Origin: Pseudomonas mandelii
GTDB lineage: Bacteria; Pseudomonadota; Gammaproteobacteria; Pseudomonadales; Pseudomonadaceae
Assembly (NCBI RefSeq): GCF_900106065.1
Contig: NZ_LT629796.1
Span: 4,867,501-4,931,500 of the forward strand
Length of the DNA: 64,000 nt
Direction: 5' to 3'
This document shows positions 19,709-29,091 of the stretch, piece by piece (positions within the stretch are counted from its first letter, which is position 1; every line of letters begins with the position of its first letter). The translations under genes were made by a program, and so were the position numbers. The notes beneath the pieces are model-generated. The model made no database searches. It was not told the DNA's origin and worked only from the letters and a program-made list of their open reading frames with translations.

Positions 19709-21142
19709 TCAGCCTTGCAAGTAAACCGCATGGGTATGGGTGTACTCGTAAAGCCCATGCTTGCCATCCGCGCCGCCAATCCCGGATTTACGCACCCCGG
19801 CATGGAAGCCCTGCATGGCCTCGAAGTTCTCGCGGTTGACGTAAGTCTCACCAAAATCCAGCTCGCGCATTGCGTGCATGGTTTTACTGAGGTCGCGGGT
19901 GTAGATCGACGAAGTCAGGCCATAGTCGCAGTCGTTGGCCAGGGCGATGGCTTCGTCGAGGTCGTCGATAATCTGGATCGGCAGCACCGGGCCGAAAATC
20001 TCTTCGCGCATGATCTCCATGTCGGCGCTGCACCCGGCCAATACCGTGGGCTGGAAGTGAAAGCCGTTCGGCAAATCGGCAATCTGCCCACCGCTGATCA
20101 GACTCGCGCCCTGGCTCAAGGCCGTGCGCACTTTGCGGTTGACGCTGTCCAGGCCCTGACGGTTGATCAGCGGGCCCATTTCCACCTCTGGCCGGGCAAT
20201 CGGATCGCCATAACGGGTGGCGCTCATCGCCGCTGCGATGCGTTCGATAAACGAGTCGGCGACCTTGCGTTCGACGTACACCCGCTCGGCGCAATTGCAC
20301 ACCTGACCGCTGTTGATGATCCGCGAATCGCGAATGGCTTTTACTGCCAGATCAAGGTCGGCATCCGCCAGCACAATGGCCGGCGCCTTGCCGCCCAGTT
20401 CCAGGTTGAGTTTGGTGATGTTCGGTGCGGCGGCGGCCATGATTCGCGAACCGGTGTCGACGCTGCCGGTGAAGCTGATCATGTCCACGCCCTTGTGCGC
20501 ACTGAGCGCCGCGCCCACTCGACCATCGCCGCAAACCACGTTGAACACGCCCGCCGGCAGATCGGTTTCGGCCACCAGCCGGGCGAATTCGAAGCAGTTG
20601 TTCGGGGTTTCTTCACTGGGTTTGATCACGATGGTATTGCCGGTCAGCAGGGCCGGCGCCATCTTGCGGGCAATCAGGAAGAACGGGAAATTCCACGGCA
20701 GAATCCCGGCGACCACGCCCAGTGGTTTGCGAAACAGAAAGATGTTTTCGTTCTGCCGGTCGCTGGTGATGATTTCGCCTTCGATGCGCCGGGCCCACTC
20801 GGCCATGTAGTCGAGGTAGTCGGCGGTGAAATTGACTTCCACTTCCGCCAGGCCGCTGACCTTGCCTTGTTCGAGGGTGATGGTGCGGGCCAAGTGCTGG
20901 ACGTTCTCCCGCAGCTTGGCGGCGATCCGGCGTAGATGCCCGGCGCGTTCAATCGCCGGTTTGCGCGACCAGTCTTTTTGCGCGGCGCGCGCGGCGGCAA
21001 GGGCGCGGTCGACGTCTTCGGCCGTCGAGGCCGGGACTTTCGACAGCATGACACCCGTGGCCGGGTTGATCACATCGATATGGTCGGTGCTGGCCACGAA
21101 CTGGCCGTTGATGAAGTTTTCGTACACGGGCACGGACGACAT
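19709..21142 (-). CDS. aldA: Aldehyde dehydrogenase, AldA type (L-lactaldehyde/glycolaldehyde)
   Basis: 477 aa from the ATG at 21142 (MSSVPVYENFINGQF); a longer in-frame opening lies over the neighbour and is ignored. NAD-linked oxidation of L-lactaldehyde to L-lactate. The catalytic Cys is in GQVCNCAERVYVE, the Glu in LELGGKAPAIV, and ILPWNFPFFLIARKMAPALL and NRENFEAMQGFHAG closely match what I recall of E. coli AldA. Last gene of the rhamnonate operon (20 bases after the aldolase), where it would use the lactaldehyde that the aldolase releases. Confidence 0.9.
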   Translation of the reverse strand: MSSVPVYENFINGQFVASTDHIDVINPATGVMLSKVPASTAEDVDRALAAARAAQKDWSRKPAIERAGHLRRIAAKLRENVQHLARTITLEQGKVSGLAEVEVNFTADYLDYMAEWARRIEGEIITSDRQNENIFLFRKPLGVVAGILPWNFPFFLIARKMAPALLTGNTIVIKPSEETPNNCFEFARLVAETDLPAGVFNVVCGDGRVGAALSAHKGVDMISFTGSVDTGSRIMAAAAPNITKLNLELGGKAPAIVLADADLDLAVKAIRDSRIINSGQVCNCAERVYVERKVADSFIERIAAAMSATRYGDPIARPEVEMGPLINRQGLDSVNRKVRTALSQGASLISGGQIADLPNGFHFQPTVLAGCSADMEIMREEIFGPVLPIQIIDDLDEAIALANDCDYGLTSSIYTRDLSKTMHAMRELDFGETYVNRENFEAMQGFHAGVRKSGIGGADGKHGLYEYTHTHAVYLQG

Positions 21143-21162
21143 TGGGGCGACTCCTTGGCTGA

Positions 21163-21963
21163 TCAGTAAGTGCGCGACGGCGCGTGTTCGGTGGCTGGTG
21201 TGCGATAGCGGGCCAGGGTGGCCGTGGCGCTTTGGCGCAGCAGGCTGATGTCGATGGCCACGGCAATGAACTGACAGCCCCAGCTTTGATAGCGGCGCGC
21301 GTCTTCTTCGTTCGGCGCGAGGATGCCGCAAGCCTTGCCGGCTGCGAGCGTTGCTTTCACTGCGTGCTGGATGCGTTCCTGAACGTCAGGATGGCCAGGG
21401 TTGCCTGCATGGCCGAGGCCGATGGACAAATCCGCCGGGCCGATAAACACCGCGTCGACGCCTTCGATGGCGGCGATCGCTTCGACGTTTTCCACGCCAA
21501 TCCGCGATTCCACCTGAACGATCAGGCACAACTGCTCATGGGCGGTGTTCAAATAATCCGGCACGCCGTCCCAGCGCGTGGCGCGGGTCAAACCGCCGCC
21601 GACGCCGCGAACACCGTGGGGCGGGTAACGCATGGCGCGCACCAGGGCGGCCGCTTGCTCGGCGGTTTCCACCATCGGAATCATCAGCGTCTGCGCACCG
21701 ATATCCAGCAGTTGCTTGATCAGGTTGGCATCGCCCGTCACCGCACGCACCACGGGAGCCGTGGAGTAGGGCGCCACCGCCTGTAATTGCGCGAGTACGC
21801 CGGGCACGGTGTTCGGCGCGTGTTCACCGTCGATCAGCATCCAGTCGTAACCGGTGGTGGCGACGATTTCGGCGGCGTAGCCGGTGGCGAAACCGGCCCA
21901 GATTCCGTACTGGGTCGCCGGATTTTTCAGCGCGGCCTTGAAAGCGTTGTGAGGCATGTTCAT
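21163..21963 (-). CDS. rhmA: 2-keto-3-deoxy-L-rhamnonate aldolase (HpcH/HpaI family)
   Basis: 266 aa; start at 21963 preceded by AAAGGA. Class II (metal-dependent) retro-aldolase giving pyruvate plus L-lactaldehyde. Family motifs: GYDWMLIDGEHAPN (catalytic His region), QVESRIGVENVEAIAAIEGV (metal Glu) and FIGPADLSIGLG (metal Asp). The family also includes HpaI and GarL; placement between an L-rhamnonate dehydratase and an AldA-type dehydrogenase decides for the rhamnonate substrate. Confidence 0.87.
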   Translation of the reverse strand: MNMPHNAFKAALKNPATQYGIWAGFATGYAAEIVATTGYDWMLIDGEHAPNTVPGVLAQLQAVAPYSTAPVVRAVTGDANLIKQLLDIGAQTLMIPMVETAEQAAALVRAMRYPPHGVRGVGGGLTRATRWDGVPDYLNTAHEQLCLIVQVESRIGVENVEAIAAIEGVDAVFIGPADLSIGLGHAGNPGHPDVQERIQHAVKATLAAGKACGILAPNEEDARRYQSWGCQFIAVAIDISLLRQSATATLARYRTPATEHAPSRTY

Positions 21964-21977
21964 AGCGGGGTCCTTTC

Positions 21978-23162
21978 TCAGCGGTTGTACGGCCGATGCA
22001 GTTGGCATTCCGGGTTCAGGGTCACGCCGAAACCTGGCTGGTCGAGTGCCGAGAGGCGCATGCGGCCGTTCACCGGAACCGGTTCGCCGAGCAATTGCGG
22101 GTGGAACATCGGCACCACTTCGTCAGCCTTCGGCGCCATCATCAGAAACTCGGCGAACGGGCTGTTATGCCGGGTGGCGACGAAGTGGTAGCTGTAAACC
22201 GAAGAACCGTGAGGAATCACCAGCGCGTTGTGGGCATCGGCCAGGGCGGAAATCTTCACCAGTTCGGTGATCCCGCCGCACCAGCCGACGTCCGGCTGGA
22301 TGATGTCGCAGCAGCCCATTTCCAGGAGCATGCGGAAACCCCAGCGGGTGGCTTCGTGTTCGCCGGTGGTCACCAACATGCCTTTGGGCACGTTGTTGCG
22401 CAGGGCCGCGTAGCCCCAGTAATCGTCCGGCGGCAGAGCCTCTTCGATCCACTTCAAACCGTACTCGTGGGCGCCGACCGCCAGCTTGGTGGCGTAGTTG
22501 AGGTCCAGGCTCATCCAGCAATCGAGCATCAGCCAGAAGTCCGGGCCCACCCGCTCGCGCATGGTCGCCAGTTCTTCGAGGTTCTTGCGCAGGCCTTCCT
22601 CGCCTTCGGCCGGGCCGTGATGCAACGGCATCTTGCCGCCAATGAAGCCCATTTTCTGCGCCAGGTCCGGACGGGCGCCGGTGGCGTAGAACTGCAATTC
22701 GTCGCGCACCGCACCGCCGAGCAACTGATGCACCGGCTCTTTGCGGATCTTGCCGAGCAAGTCCCACAACGCCAGATCAACCCCGGAGATCGTGTTGATG
22801 ACGATGCCTTTGCGACCGTAATACAGGGTCGATTGGTACATCTGGTCCCAGATTTTTTCGATGTCGGTGACCCGTGCGCCTTCGAGGAAACGCGCCAAGT
22901 GTTTTTCGACAATGTACGCGGCAGGCTCGCCACCGGTGGTGACGGCGAAACCGACCGTGCCGTCGCTGGCTTCGATCTCGACCACCAGCGTGCCGAGCAC
23001 GTTGATGCCGAAGGTGCGGCGGCTCTGGCGATACTCGGGGTATTTGCTCATCGGCGTGGCAATGTGATCGTCGATCCAGTGACCGTCCGCCTGATCGTGA
23101 TAATCCGCGCCGCCGCCTCTCAACGTGAAGGCGCGGACGTGTTTGATGGTTGGAATGCCCAT
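21978..23162 (-). CDS. rhmD: L-rhamnonate dehydratase (enolase superfamily)
   Basis: 394 aa; GAGGAG before the start at 23162. Dehydrates L-rhamnonate to 2-keto-3-deoxy-L-rhamnonate. Mandelate racemase subgroup: Mg ligands in [21 protein letters not shown] and [11 protein letters not shown]; the general-base His in [13 protein letters not shown]. The long N-terminal signature [20 protein letters not shown] is specific to rhamnonate dehydratases as I know them. Operon with rhmA 14 bases downstream. Confidence 0.92.
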   Translation of the reverse strand: MGIPTIKHVRAFTLRGGGADYHDQADGHWIDDHIATPMSKYPEYRQSRRTFGINVLGTLVVEIEASDGTVGFAVTTGGEPAAYIVEKHLARFLEGARVTDIEKIWDQMYQSTLYYGRKGIVINTISGVDLALWDLLGKIRKEPVHQLLGGAVRDELQFYATGARPDLAQKMGFIGGKMPLHHGPAEGEEGLRKNLEELATMRERVGPDFWLMLDCWMSLDLNYATKLAVGAHEYGLKWIEEALPPDDYWGYAALRNNVPKGMLVTTGEHEATRWGFRMLLEMGCCDIIQPDVGWCGGITELVKISALADAHNALVIPHGSSVYSYHFVATRHNSPFAEFLMMAPKADEVVPMFHPQLLGEPVPVNGRMRLSALDQPGFGVTLNPECQLHRPYNR

Positions 23163-23178
23163 GGTGTGACTCCTCAGG

Positions 23179-24474
23179 TTAAACGGTGGCCGGTGTGTTG
23201 GAAGGCTTGTGGACGGGTGAGCGGATGCCCAGGACCAGCAACGCGGCGATGACGGTGGTGCCGGCCAGTACGTACAAGCCTGCGGCCGGTGAATGGAAGG
23301 CGCCTTCGGCCCAGTTCTTCAGGACCGGGGCGATGAAGCCGCCGAGGGCGCCGAACGAGTTGATCAGGGCAATCCCGGCTGCAGCGGCGCTGCCGGCGAG
23401 ATAGCTGGAAGGGAAGGTCCAGAACACCGGTTGCACCGCGATGAAACCCGAAGCGGCGAAACACAGGGCGACGATGCCGAGGAACGGGCTGGCGAAGGTC
23501 ACCGAGCAGGCGATTCCGGCTGCGGACATCAGCAACGTCAGGCAGGCGGTGCGGCGACGTTCGCCGGTGCGGTCGCTGTAGCCGGGGATCAGGTACGCCG
23601 CGACTATCGCGCAGATCCATGGGATCGCCGTGACCAGTCCGACCATCAGCCCGACCTTGGTACCCAACAACCCGCCGACCTGGGTCGGCAGATAGAACAC
23701 CACGCCGTAGACGCTGGCCTGAATCAGCAGATAAATCAGGCACAAGTACAGAACTGAGGGTTGGCACAGAACATTGAGCAGGCTGCGGCCATGATTCTGT
23801 TTGTGGCTATCTTCTTGATCGAGGATGCCTTGCACTTGCTGGCGTTCTTCAACCGTCAGCCACTTCGCGTCGGCCGGGCGATTGTCCAGATACCAATAAG
23901 CCCAGACGCCCACCGCCGTGGCCATCAAGCCTTCAACCGCGAACAGCCATTGCCAGCCGTGGACGCCGGCAAATCCGTCCAGCTCCAGCAGCAAGCCAGA
24001 CAACGGACTGCCAAAGATGAACGCCAGCGGTGCACCGAAGTAGAAAAAGCCCATGGCTTTGCCGCGCGCGGCGCTGGGGAACCAGTAGGTGAGGTAAAGG
24101 ATGACGCCGGGGAAAAAACCGGCCTCGGCCACGCCCAGCAAGAAGCGCAGGACGTAGAAACTGGTTTCGGTGTGAGCAAAGACCATGGCGGCGGAGACCA
24201 GCCCCCAGGTCACCATGATCCGGCACATCCACAGGCGGGCGCCGACACGGTGCAGGATCAGATTGCTCGGCACTTCAAGCAGCGCGTAACCCACGAAAAA
24301 CACCCCGGCGCCGAAGGCGAAGGCGGCGTCGCTGATGTTGGTGTCGGCTTGAAAGGCTTGCTTGGCGAACCCGACGTTGGCGCGGTCGAGGAAGGCCATG
24401 ATGTACATCAGTAGCAGGAAGGGGAGTAGCCGCCAGGAAATTTTGGCGAGCAGAGGCGCAGGTAGAGTCTTCAT
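23179..24474 (-). CDS. rhmT: MFS transporter, probable L-rhamnonate permease
   Basis: 431 aa from ATG 24474 (AAAGGAAAA upstream). Twelve hydrophobic segments in two halves, of the anion:cation symporter (ACS) subfamily that carries sugar acids; motif [11 protein letters not shown] after the first helix and [20 protein letters not shown] in helix 4 are typical. First gene of the operon and 125 bases from the divergent LysR gene. Substrate inferred from the catabolic genes behind it. Confidence 0.87.
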   Translation of the reverse strand: MKTLPAPLLAKISWRLLPFLLLMYIMAFLDRANVGFAKQAFQADTNISDAAFAFGAGVFFVGYALLEVPSNLILHRVGARLWMCRIMVTWGLVSAAMVFAHTETSFYVLRFLLGVAEAGFFPGVILYLTYWFPSAARGKAMGFFYFGAPLAFIFGSPLSGLLLELDGFAGVHGWQWLFAVEGLMATAVGVWAYWYLDNRPADAKWLTVEERQQVQGILDQEDSHKQNHGRSLLNVLCQPSVLYLCLIYLLIQASVYGVVFYLPTQVGGLLGTKVGLMVGLVTAIPWICAIVAAYLIPGYSDRTGERRRTACLTLLMSAAGIACSVTFASPFLGIVALCFAASGFIAVQPVFWTFPSSYLAGSAAAAGIALINSFGALGGFIAPVLKNWAEGAFHSPAAGLYVLAGTTVIAALLVLGIRSPVHKPSNTPATV

Positions 24475-24565
24475 CGCAGTTTTCCTTTGGTAGGGCATTT
24501 GTTCTTATGGGAAAGACTGTACGGCCGCGGATCGATGCGTTACAAATCGAATCTAGCTCACAACT

Positions 24566-24582
24566 GATACCTTGAGGGTATC
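24566..24582 (+). promoter_or_regulatory. LysR-type operator in the divergent intergenic region
   Basis: GATACC-N5-GGTATC is a perfect 17-base interrupted palindrome that fits the T-N11-A pattern of LysR sites. It lies 17 bases before the LysR gene and about 92 bases before rhmT, so it could serve both autoregulation and operon activation. Confidence 0.6.
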
Positions 24583-24599
24583 GATAACAAAGGCCCGCC

Positions 24600-25541
24600 A
24601 TGACCACGCCGATCATCTCCCGCAGCCTGCTCAACCGCCTGCGCTACAAGCATTTGCACATGCTGGTGACGCTCAGCAGCAGCCAGAACCTGCACCGCGC
24701 CTCGCAAAGCCTGAACATGTCGCAACCGGCGGCGACCCGGATGCTGCATGAGATTGAAGACATGTTCGGCTGCGATCTGTTCGAGCGCCTGCCGCGCGGA
24801 ATGCGGCCAACAGCACTGGGCAGCGAGTTGATTCGTTTCGCCGAATCCGCCCTCAGCGGCCTCGACCGCTGCGCCGAAGACCTGATCGCGCGGCAGCAGG
24901 GCGGTTACGGTTATCTGTCCATCGGCACCATCATGGGCGCCGCGCCCGACCTGGTGATGGATTCGATTGCCGAAATCAAGGCGCTCAATCCGCAGTTGCG
25001 CATTCGCATCATGGGCGACACCAGCGATCAGGTGATCCAGTTGCTGGAGCAGGGCCGCATCGACCTCGCCATTGCCCGTCGCAACGCTGGCACCGACAGC
25101 GAACATTACGAGTTCGAACAACTGGGCAACGAACGGTTGCTGGTTGTCGTTCACGCCGGTCATCCCCTGGTGCAACGGGAAACGCTCGAACTCTCGGAAC
25201 TGGTCAGCGGCTGGCCGTGGATCCTGCAGCCGGAAACCAGCCCGGCGCGCATCGGGCTGGATCAGGCCTTGCAGCGCCTGGCGTTGCCGACACCCGCTGA
25301 CATCATCGAATGCAGCTCGGTGTACTCGATGCAGCAACTGATTCAACTGACCGACGCCATCATGGTGCTCTCGGAAACCGCGTTGCGCGACTACCTGAAA
25401 ATGGGTCTGGTGGTGGCGCTGCCGGTGGAGCTGGACGTGCAACTGGCGCCATTCGGATTGTTGCTGCGCAAGGGCGAACACATCAGCCGGGAGTTGGGTT
25501 TGTTCATCGATTTGCTTCGCCGGAAAGCGGCGGTTTTCTGA
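24600..25541 (+). CDS. LysR-family transcriptional regulator of the rhamnonate operon
   Basis: 313 aa. N-terminal winged helix-turn-helix about residues 15-75 (HLHMLVTLSSSQNLHRASQS, SQPAATRMLHEIEDMFGCDL, FERLPRGMRPT), then a periplasmic-binding-protein-like effector domain. Transcribed divergently from rhmT, so it is the likely regulator with rhamnonate or a downstream intermediate as effector. The effector is not visible in sequence. Confidence 0.88.
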   Translation: MTTPIISRSLLNRLRYKHLHMLVTLSSSQNLHRASQSLNMSQPAATRMLHEIEDMFGCDLFERLPRGMRPTALGSELIRFAESALSGLDRCAEDLIARQQGGYGYLSIGTIMGAAPDLVMDSIAEIKALNPQLRIRIMGDTSDQVIQLLEQGRIDLAIARRNAGTDSEHYEFEQLGNERLLVVVHAGHPLVQRETLELSELVSGWPWILQPETSPARIGLDQALQRLALPTPADIIECSSVYSMQQLIQLTDAIMVLSETALRDYLKMGLVVALPVELDVQLAPFGLLLRKGEHISRELGLFIDLLRRKAAVF

Positions 25542-25725
25542 TTATTTGGTCAGATTTTTGTTGCCAGTTGTTTTCTACAAGCCGATATATCTATAAAGTT
25601 AACCTTTCGGTCAGCTTTGCACTGTCAACACAGCCCTTTGCCTCGTCAAAAAGGGCTTCTGCAAGACTCGAGATCCCCAGAACATAACCAGAAGGGCGGA
25701 CCCATAACCGCCCAGAGGATGATCC

Positions 25726-28557
25726 ATGTCCAACCGTGAAATATCCCGGCGCTCGTTCCTTCAGGGCGGGCTGGTGGCGGGTGTGAGCGTGACGCTCACG
25801 CCGCTCAGCAGTCAGGCGCTGGCGGCCTTGATGGAAAACAGCGTGACCGTGCCTTCCGAGCAATGGCTCGGCAACAACGGCAAGGCGCGCTCGCGTAACG
25901 ATGCCTTGTCCAAGGTCTGCGGCAGCAAAGTGTTTGCCCGCGACATCCGCGCCAAGGACATGCCGGGCTGGCCGCAGCAACAAGGCCACGCCATGCTGCT
26001 GAAGACCACCAAGGCCGATCGCATTTATGCCGGTTACGACCTGACGTGGCTCGGCGCCGACTTGCAGCCGGACCGCATCGTCACCGCCGCCGACCTGGAC
26101 AAGGACGGCATCGCCTTCCCGGAAGAGCACGCGCCGGATCCGCTGCTGCCGGAGGGCAAGGTGCCGATGTTCATCGGCCATCCCGTGGCGATCCTGATCT
26201 GGAACGACTTCGAACGCTTCCGCCAGGCCAAGGCCAGACTCAAATTCAATGACAAAGCGATTCGTTACGGCGACAAAGTGCCGTTCTACGAAAGCGATCC
26301 CTACGGCAGTTTCCGCTACGTGCGCGTCGGCGGGGTGACCTCGGCGGATGAAGACGAATTCGCCAGCCTGAAGGATTCGATCCTGTTCCCGATGCTGCGC
26401 AACCGTCGTCCGGTGTGGAATTCCCAACCGAACCTGCACGGCAACCTGACCGAGCGCGGCTTGTTCTACGCCGAGCGCATGAAGCAGCAAATCGACACGC
26501 CGCCAGACAACTGGCTGGTGTTCGACGAGCGTTACAAAACCCCGTCGATCGAACCGGCGGCGATGGAACCGGACAACGGCAACGGCTGGTACGACCCGGC
26601 GACCAAAACCCTGCATTTTGTCGTCGCCACCCAGTGCCCGCTGGAGACCGCGACCGAAACCGCGAAGATGATCGCACCGTCGCGTTTCGGCCTGGCCAAC
26701 CTGAACATGCACCCGGGCTACACCGTCGGTTATGGCTCCAAAGATCACAACATTTTCGTGTACTACGCGGCGCTTGCGGCGTTGTACGGCGCCGGTGTGC
26801 CGGTGCGTCTGGCCAACGATCGCTACGAGCAGTTCCAGAGCGGCATCAAGCGTCACCCGTTCGACATCCGCTACCAACTGGCGGTGGACAAGACCGATCA
26901 CAGCTTCAAGATTTTCCGCGCCGAGATGAACGTCGACGGCGGTGGACGGATCAACTACAGCCCCTCTGTCGCGGCGGTTGGCGCCACGGCGGCGCAGTCG
27001 ATCTACTACATGCCGCAGAACGATTTGCAGGTCACCGCCTACCATTCCCGCGCCGTTGAAGCCGGGTCAATGCGTGGATACGGCACCCTGCAAAGCATGG
27101 CCTCGACCGAGATGATGGTCGATGAGATTGCCGATCGCCTCGGCATTGACGCCATTGATCTGCGCAAGAAAAACGCCATGGTCTCGGGCATGAAAAACAC
27201 CCAGGGCGCGGTGCCGGCAGGCGCGTTGCGCCTGCACGAAATTCTCGATAAAGCCGCTGTTCACGAAGTCTGGAAAAACCGCGAAGCGATCAAAAAGCAG
27301 CGCGAAGCCCGGGACCCGGACAACTGGTACGGCGTCGGTTTTGCCATCTGCCAGAAAGACTTCGGCACCGGTTCCGAAGCGCCGATGGCCAGCATCGAAT
27401 TCACCGCTGATGGGCACATCACCCTGCGCCACATCGGTATCGAAATCGGCACCGGCATGTCCACCTCGCAAGCCTTGGTCGTGGCGGATTTCCTTGGCGT
27501 CCCGGCGACTGAAGTGAAGACCGGCGAGACCGAATGGAAAGAGTTGCAGCTGATCACCGGCGGCAACCCGTACCTCATGAGCCAGGCCGAGCAGGACACT
27601 GTGCTGCGCAATCCGCGCTGGGTCGGCAAACTCGCCTCGGCCTCATCGGCGACCAACTCCGCCTATTACTTCAGCCACGCCACCCGTGAAGCGGCGCGCG
27701 TGTTGTTCAACCACGGTTTGTGGCCGGCGGCGTTGCAGATCTGGGGCCAGGGCCCTTACGGCGGCCAGGCCAACCCGTATGTGGTGCGCCGTGAAGATGC
27801 GCATTGGGTCGACGGCCGACTCACCGCCAACGGCATGCAGCCGCTGAGCTTTGAGCAACTGGCCAGGCACGCCCACGAAAAAGGCCTGGTGACCGGCGCG
27901 ACCGTGCACGGTTTCAACCGCTGGAGCTGGGCCGAGGCCGAGTTCAGCATCGACGGCGTGCGTGAACGTCTGCCGCTGGACGGCTTGGCGGTCAAGTACG
28001 GTGATGGCGCGCCGAGCGTGAAAAAGGCGCAGATGAACAGCGCCGGTTTTCACTTGCTGGATCGCCAGAACGTGCATTACCCGGACACGCAGTTGAACAA
28101 CGCGGCGGTGACGTATTACAGCCCGGTGGCGACGCTGGTGGAACTGAAAGTGAACAAGGGCTCCGCCGAAGTGCAGGTGCTCAACCACCACTCGTGGGTC
28201 GAGTGCGGTCGGGTGCTGGTGGAAGAACTGGTCAAGGGCCAGCTCGAAGGCGGGATCGCCATGGGCATCGGCCATGCGTTGATGGAGGAGATGCCGCTGT
28301 ACGAAGGCGGGCCGGGGGAGGGTGACTGGAACTTCAACCGTTACCGCTTGCCGATGGCGCGCCACGTAGCGGTGTGGACGCAGACGGCCGAAATCCTGCC
28401 GCCGCTGTCGCCGAGCGATCCATCCAAGGGCATCGCCGAAGTGGTGATGATCCCGGTGGTCGGCGCCATCGGTAACGCCGTGGCACATGCCATCGGCAAA
28501 CGGGTCCGCGACCTGCCTATCACTTCTGCCCGCATCAAGGAGGCCCTCAATGGCTAA
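25726..28557 (+). CDS. Molybdopterin-binding subunit of a xanthine dehydrogenase-family hydroxylase/aldehyde oxidoreductase
   Basis: 943 aa. Tat signal SRRSFLQGGLVAG at residues 5-17, cleavage near SSQALA, so periplasmic. Large Mo subunit of the isoquinoline 1-oxidoreductase beta / AldH type; the C-terminal EGGIAMGIGHALMEE holds the catalytic Glu region, and KTTQ-like cofactor contacts include GSMRGYGTLQSMASTEMMVD. It needs the 2Fe-2S subunit, cytochrome c and XdhC encoded directly downstream. Substrate (aldehyde or N-heterocycle) cannot be assigned. Confidence 0.88.
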   Translation: MSNREISRRSFLQGGLVAGVSVTLTPLSSQALAALMENSVTVPSEQWLGNNGKARSRNDALSKVCGSKVFARDIRAKDMPGWPQQQGHAMLLKTTKADRIYAGYDLTWLGADLQPDRIVTAADLDKDGIAFPEEHAPDPLLPEGKVPMFIGHPVAILIWNDFERFRQAKARLKFNDKAIRYGDKVPFYESDPYGSFRYVRVGGVTSADEDEFASLKDSILFPMLRNRRPVWNSQPNLHGNLTERGLFYAERMKQQIDTPPDNWLVFDERYKTPSIEPAAMEPDNGNGWYDPATKTLHFVVATQCPLETATETAKMIAPSRFGLANLNMHPGYTVGYGSKDHNIFVYYAALAALYGAGVPVRLANDRYEQFQSGIKRHPFDIRYQLAVDKTDHSFKIFRAEMNVDGGGRINYSPSVAAVGATAAQSIYYMPQNDLQVTAYHSRAVEAGSMRGYGTLQSMASTEMMVDEIADRLGIDAIDLRKKNAMVSGMKNTQGAVPAGALRLHEILDKAAVHEVWKNREAIKKQREARDPDNWYGVGFAICQKDFGTGSEAPMASIEFTADGHITLRHIGIEIGTGMSTSQALVVADFLGVPATEVKTGETEWKELQLITGGNPYLMSQAEQDTVLRNPRWVGKLASASSATNSAYYFSHATREAARVLFNHGLWPAALQIWGQGPYGGQANPYVVRREDAHWVDGRLTANGMQPLSFEQLARHAHEKGLVTGATVHGFNRWSWAEAEFSIDGVRERLPLDGLAVKYGDGAPSVKKAQMNSAGFHLLDRQNVHYPDTQLNNAAVTYYSPVATLVELKVNKGSAEVQVLNHHSWVECGRVLVEELVKGQLEGGIAMGIGHALMEEMPLYEGGPGEGDWNFNRYRLPMARHVAVWTQTAEILPPLSPSDPSKGIAEVVMIPVVGAIGNAVAHAIGKRVRDLPITSARIKEALNG

Positions 28558-29089
28558 CCGTCCGCTTCAACTGACCCTCAACGGTCAATCCGTCAGCCCG
28601 GTGGACATTCCTGATGACCTGCCGATGATCGATTACCTGCACGAATACAAAAACCTCACCGGCTCGCGCCTGGGTTGCGGCCAGGGCATCTGCCACGCCT
28701 GCGTAGTGATCGTCGACAACCCGGACGGCACCAGCGAAGAAGTGCGCACCTGCATCACCGGTGCGCACTATTTCGAAGGCAAAAAAGTGCGGACCATTGA
28801 AGGCCACGCGACCCGCGATGAACAGGGCCAGGTCACCGAACTCAATCCGATCCAGCAGCGCTTCGTCGATGAATTTGCCTTCCAGTGCAGCTACTGCGCA
28901 CCGGGTTTTGTAAATGCCGCGACGGTGTTGGTGGAGAAGCTGCAACGTCAGCCCATCGTCAAAAGCCAGCTGGAAAAAGTCATCGAGGACAGCCTCGGTC
29001 ACCATATCTGCCGCTGCACCGGCTACGTGCGGTATTACAGCGCGACGCGCAACGTGCTGACCGATCTCGGCCTGGTCAAGGAGGGTTGA
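28550..29089 (+). CDS. (2Fe-2S)-binding subunit of the molybdenum hydroxylase
   Basis: 179 aa from ATG 28550 (AAGGAGG upstream), overlapping the large subunit by eight bases. The N-terminal plant-ferredoxin-type cluster has GCGQGICHACVV and a later Cys in VRTC; the C-terminal four-helix cluster has CSYC and CRCTGYVRY. Electrons pass from Mo through both clusters to the cytochrome c encoded next. It has no signal peptide and would be co-exported with the Tat-targeted partner. Confidence 0.92.
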   Translation: MANRPLQLTLNGQSVSPVDIPDDLPMIDYLHEYKNLTGSRLGCGQGICHACVVIVDNPDGTSEEVRTCITGAHYFEGKKVRTIEGHATRDEQGQVTELNPIQQRFVDEFAFQCSYCAPGFVNAATVLVEKLQRQPIVKSQLEKVIEDSLGHHICRCTGYVRYYSATRNVLTDLGLVKEG

Positions 29090-29091
29090 GC

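Noticed and set aside
19622..20935. 437-codon open frame antisense to aldA
   Set aside because: Begins inside the REP repeat and mirrors a well-conserved aldehyde dehydrogenase.
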